A stretch of DNA of 7,580 bases from an uncultured Actinomycetes bacterium (GTDB taxonomy: Bacteria; Actinomycetota; Acidimicrobiia; Acidimicrobiales; Acidimicrobilacustridaceae). The notes beneath the pieces were generated by a model that was given only the letters and a program-made list of their open reading frames with translations, ran no database searches and had not been told where the DNA came from. This document shows, one piece after another, positions 6,084 to 7,580 of this stretch. Where the stretch lies: positions 1-7,580 of the forward strand of contig CAMFLJ010000181.1 in the NCBI GenBank assembly GCA_945957335.1. The letters are read 5' to 3'. The position numbers were made by a program, and so were the translations under genes. Each line of letters starts with the position of its first letter. The first letter of the stretch is position 1.

Positions 6084-6551
6084 TCACAGCACGTCGGGGG
6101 TCATGAGCACGACCCGCTGGACCGGCACACCGAGCCACAGGGCGGCCGCCGCCTTGAGGTCGCGCAGCGCCTCGTCGCGCTCGGCGCCGGTGCCCATCAC
6201 CGACAGCTCGGCCGGCAGGAAGGCGCACCAGTCGCCGCCCTCACAGGGGTCGACCACGGCGTCGAGCACCAGCACGTCGCCCACGGCGGTGGCCGTCGGC
6301 GAGTCGGCCGAGGGCCGCTCGGCGGTGGGCCGGGTGAGCCAGCCGGCGCCGAGCAGGGGCCGCAGCGCGTGCTCGAGTCGACGGGCGAACAGCTCGGGGA
6401 CCGTGCGGCCCGACGCGGGCACCACCACCCGGGTGGCGTCGCGCGTGGCGACGGCGTGGCGGCCCACCTCGGTGCACTCGAAGCCACGCACGCGCAGGGC
6501 GTCGAGCACGGCATCGGCCAGGACGGCGTCGGGACGGGTGGAGTCGATCAT
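6084..6551 (-). CDS. Hypothetical protein with HicA-like N-terminal half and HicB-like C-terminal half
   Basis: This is a 155-aa protein with no name I recognise. The C-terminal part, VLVLDAVVDPCEGGDWCAF (93-111) through GTGAERDEALRDLKAAAALW (120-139), follows the HicB pattern: a strand, a Gly-containing turn, W/Y-x-A-x-x-P, then the T-x-x-EAL-x-x-L/I-K helix. The N-terminal part, RGFECTEVGRHAVAT (22-36), VVVP (42-45) and a helix from about 51, resembles the HicA double-stranded-RNA-binding-like fold, with His32 at the place of the catalytic His in the GSH motif of HicA. A linker rich in Thr, Ser and Pro (73-88) joins them. HicA (toxin) and HicB (antitoxin) are normally separate genes. Its ATG overlaps the stop of the upstream CoA-transferase gene (ATGA), and it has a good AGGAG site. 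The HicB resemblance is moderate and the HicA resemblance weaker. It may be a regulatory or fossil derivative rather than a toxin system. Confidence 0.75.
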   Translation of the reverse strand: MIDSTRPDAVLADAVLDALRVRGFECTEVGRHAVATRDATRVVVPASGRTVPELFARRLEHALRPLLGAGWLTRPTAERPSADSPTATAVGDVLVLDAVVDPCEGGDWCAFLPAELSVMGTGAERDEALRDLKAAAALWLGVPVQRVVLMTPDVL

Positions 6552-7580
6552 CGAAGTGCTCCTCGGGTGCGCAGGGACTGGATCTCGTCGGGGCCGTAGC
6601 CCAGGGCGGACAGGACGTCGTCGGTGTGCTGGCCCGGGCCCGGGGCGGGACCGGGGTCCGGCGGCGCCTCACCGGCGAGGCGGACGGGGACGGGCACGAG
6701 GTCGGCGCCGTGGGTGGCGGCCGGCAGCCACGGCAGCCGCTCGTGGAAGTGGGGGTCGGCGGCCAGCGACTCCTGGTCGTTCACCGGGCTGAGGGCGGTG
6801 TCGTGATCGGTGGCGAACCGGGCCCACTCGGCGCTCGTTCGCTCGAGCATCAGCTTGGCGATCTCGTCGCGCAGCTCGAGCTCGCCCACCGCGTGGTCGG
6901 CGTACTCGGCCCCGGGCCAGCGCTCGAACAGGTCGAGGCGCCCCACGCCCTCGCAGAAGTTGCGCCAGAACCGGCGCTCGCTCGCCATGAGCAGCACGTG
7001 GCCGTCGGCCGACTCGTAGACCTGGTAGCGCACGCCCTCGGCCAGTCCGGCGGTGCCGGGCGCCCGGCGCGCTCCCCCGTCGGCGGCGTTGCCCTCCACC
7101 TCGGCGTCGGGCCGGTGGTAGGCCCGCACCGACTCCACGCGGAGCCAGTCGAAGGCCACCGCGGCGTCGGCCTGGGCCACGTCGAGCAGGCAGCCCTCGC
7201 CGGTGGCTCGCGCCCGCACCACCCCGGCGAGCACGCCGATGGCGCCGTAGAGCGGCCCGGCGTTCATGCCGATGGAGACGTGCTCGGGGATGCGGGGGCG
7301 GCCCTCGTCGTCGGTGTCGGGGCGGAACACGCCGGCCCACGCGTCGAAGCCGACGCCGTGGCTCGGGATGCTCCGGTAGGGGCCGGTGGCGCCGAAGCCG
7401 CTCATGGCCACCATGACGAGCGCGGGGTTGAGCTCGCGCAGCTGCTCGTAGCCGAGGCCGCGACGGTCGAGCGCGCCGGGGCGCATGCCCTCGACCACCA
7501 CGTCGGCACCGGCCACCAGGCGGCGGAACACCTCGGCGCCGTCGGGGTGGGCGAGGTCGAGGCACACCGAGCGCTTGCCC
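6548..7580 (-). CDS. Family III CoA-transferase (CaiB/BaiF), N-terminus outside window
   Basis: The reading frame enters from the right edge. 343 codons are visible of the usual 400 or so. The first visible residues, GKRSVCLDL, correspond to the NRxKRS motif about 60 residues into family members such as formyl-CoA transferase, so the GTG at 7567 is internal. Other hallmarks are VVVEGMRPGALDRRGLGYEQL, ELNPALVMVAMSGFGATGPY and LYGAIGVLAG. Counting from the codon at 7567, Asp134 (VAQADAAVAF, codon 7166-7168) aligns with the nucleophilic Asp169 of Oxalobacter formyl-CoA transferase. His70 (PSHGVGFDAWAG) resembles the GHDINY His of alpha-methylacyl-CoA racemase, but the racemase GDFGG Asp is replaced (IGMNAG). 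A transferase, moving CoA between two carboxylic acids, is therefore favoured over a racemase. Substrates cannot be told. It is the first visible gene of a minus-strand operon. Confidence 0.93.
   Translation of the reverse strand, partial: GKRSVCLDLAHPDGAEVFRRLVAGADVVVEGMRPGALDRRGLGYEQLRELNPALVMVAMSGFGATGPYRSIPSHGVGFDAWAGVFRPDTDDEGRPRIPEHVSIGMNAGPLYGAIGVLAGVVRARATGEGCLLDVAQADAAVAFDWLRVESVRAYHRPDAEVEGNAADGGARRAPGTAGLAEGVRYQVYESADGHVLLMASERRFWRNFCEGVGRLDLFERWPGAEYADHAVGELELRDEIAKLMLERTSAEWARFATDHDTALSPVNDQESLAADPHFHERLPWLPAATHGADLVPVPVRLAGEAPPDPGPAPGPGQHTDDVLSALGYGPDEIQSLRTRGALR
6559..6563 (-). promoter_or_regulatory. Ribosome binding site (AGGAG) inside the end of the CoA-transferase gene
   Basis: AGGAG on the minus strand lies 7 nt before the ATG at 6551, within the last codons of the upstream gene. 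This is the strongest Shine-Dalgarno in the window. It supports both the start at 6551 and independent reinitiation at the ATGA junction. Confidence 0.65.

Noticed and set aside
6084..6551. Active HicAB toxin-antitoxin system
   Set aside because: There is one gene rather than two, the HicA resemblance is weak, and the context is a metabolic operon. Only domain resemblance is claimed.
7565..7567. GTG at 7567 as a real start of the CoA-transferase
   Set aside because: The frame stays open to the window edge, and the preceding residues (GKRS) belong to a conserved internal motif of the family.
1..7580. CRISPR array, insertion sequence, tRNA or rRNA
   Set aside because: No regularly spaced repeats, transposase motifs, terminal repeats or cloverleaf-like sequences were seen on either strand. 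The only direct repeat noted is the short tandem pair at 5719-5740.

Overview
The window is very GC-rich with strong G/C bias at third codon positions, GTG as well as ATG starts, and TANNNT-type -10 boxes very close to start codons. Together with gene families typical of actinobacteria, this points to a high-GC actinobacterium. A marine or soil Acidimicrobiia-type organism (Ilumatobacter/Iamia-like) is my guess and is not proven by the sequence. I see no mobile element, CRISPR array, tRNA or rRNA. The coding strands are almost fully packed.

Layout. (1) Positions 1-1288, minus: the N-terminal 429 residues of a large protein with a GNAT acetyltransferase domain first and an NDP-forming acyl-CoA synthetase-like region second, running off the left edge. 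This is the domain order of the Streptomyces PatA-type protein lysine acetyltransferases. (2) Positions 1380-3689, plus, divergent from (1): a stand-alone Mo/W-bis-MGD oxidoreductase of 769 aa with a [4Fe-4S] site. An Asp falls at the position where formate dehydrogenases carry Cys/Sec. The 91-bp gap between (1) and (2) holds two facing promoter-like boxes and a strong nested hairpin just before the ribosome binding site of (2). (3) Positions 3733-4254, minus: a small membrane-anchored protein of unknown function, convergent with (2) across a hairpin that fills the gap between the two stop codons.

(4) Positions 4319-7580, minus: a run of four co-directional genes, read right to left. They are a family III (CaiB/BaiF) CoA-transferase (partial, entering from the right edge), a 155-aa protein that looks like HicA-like and HicB-like halves in one chain, a small winged-helix regulator, and a 12-TM MFS exporter. 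The first three are tightly packed: an ATGA overlap, then a 4-nt gap. The exporter follows after a 108-bp gap with its own candidate promoter, a perfect inverted repeat and a tandem 11-bp repeat, so it may be controlled by the regulator. A 9-bp perfect hairpin directly after the exporter stop is a plausible end of this unit.

The most unusual items are the HicA/HicB-like fusion embedded in a metabolic operon, the Asp-ligand molybdoenzyme with no partner subunits nearby, and the structured intergenic regions. The link between the modules is inferred from gene order only.
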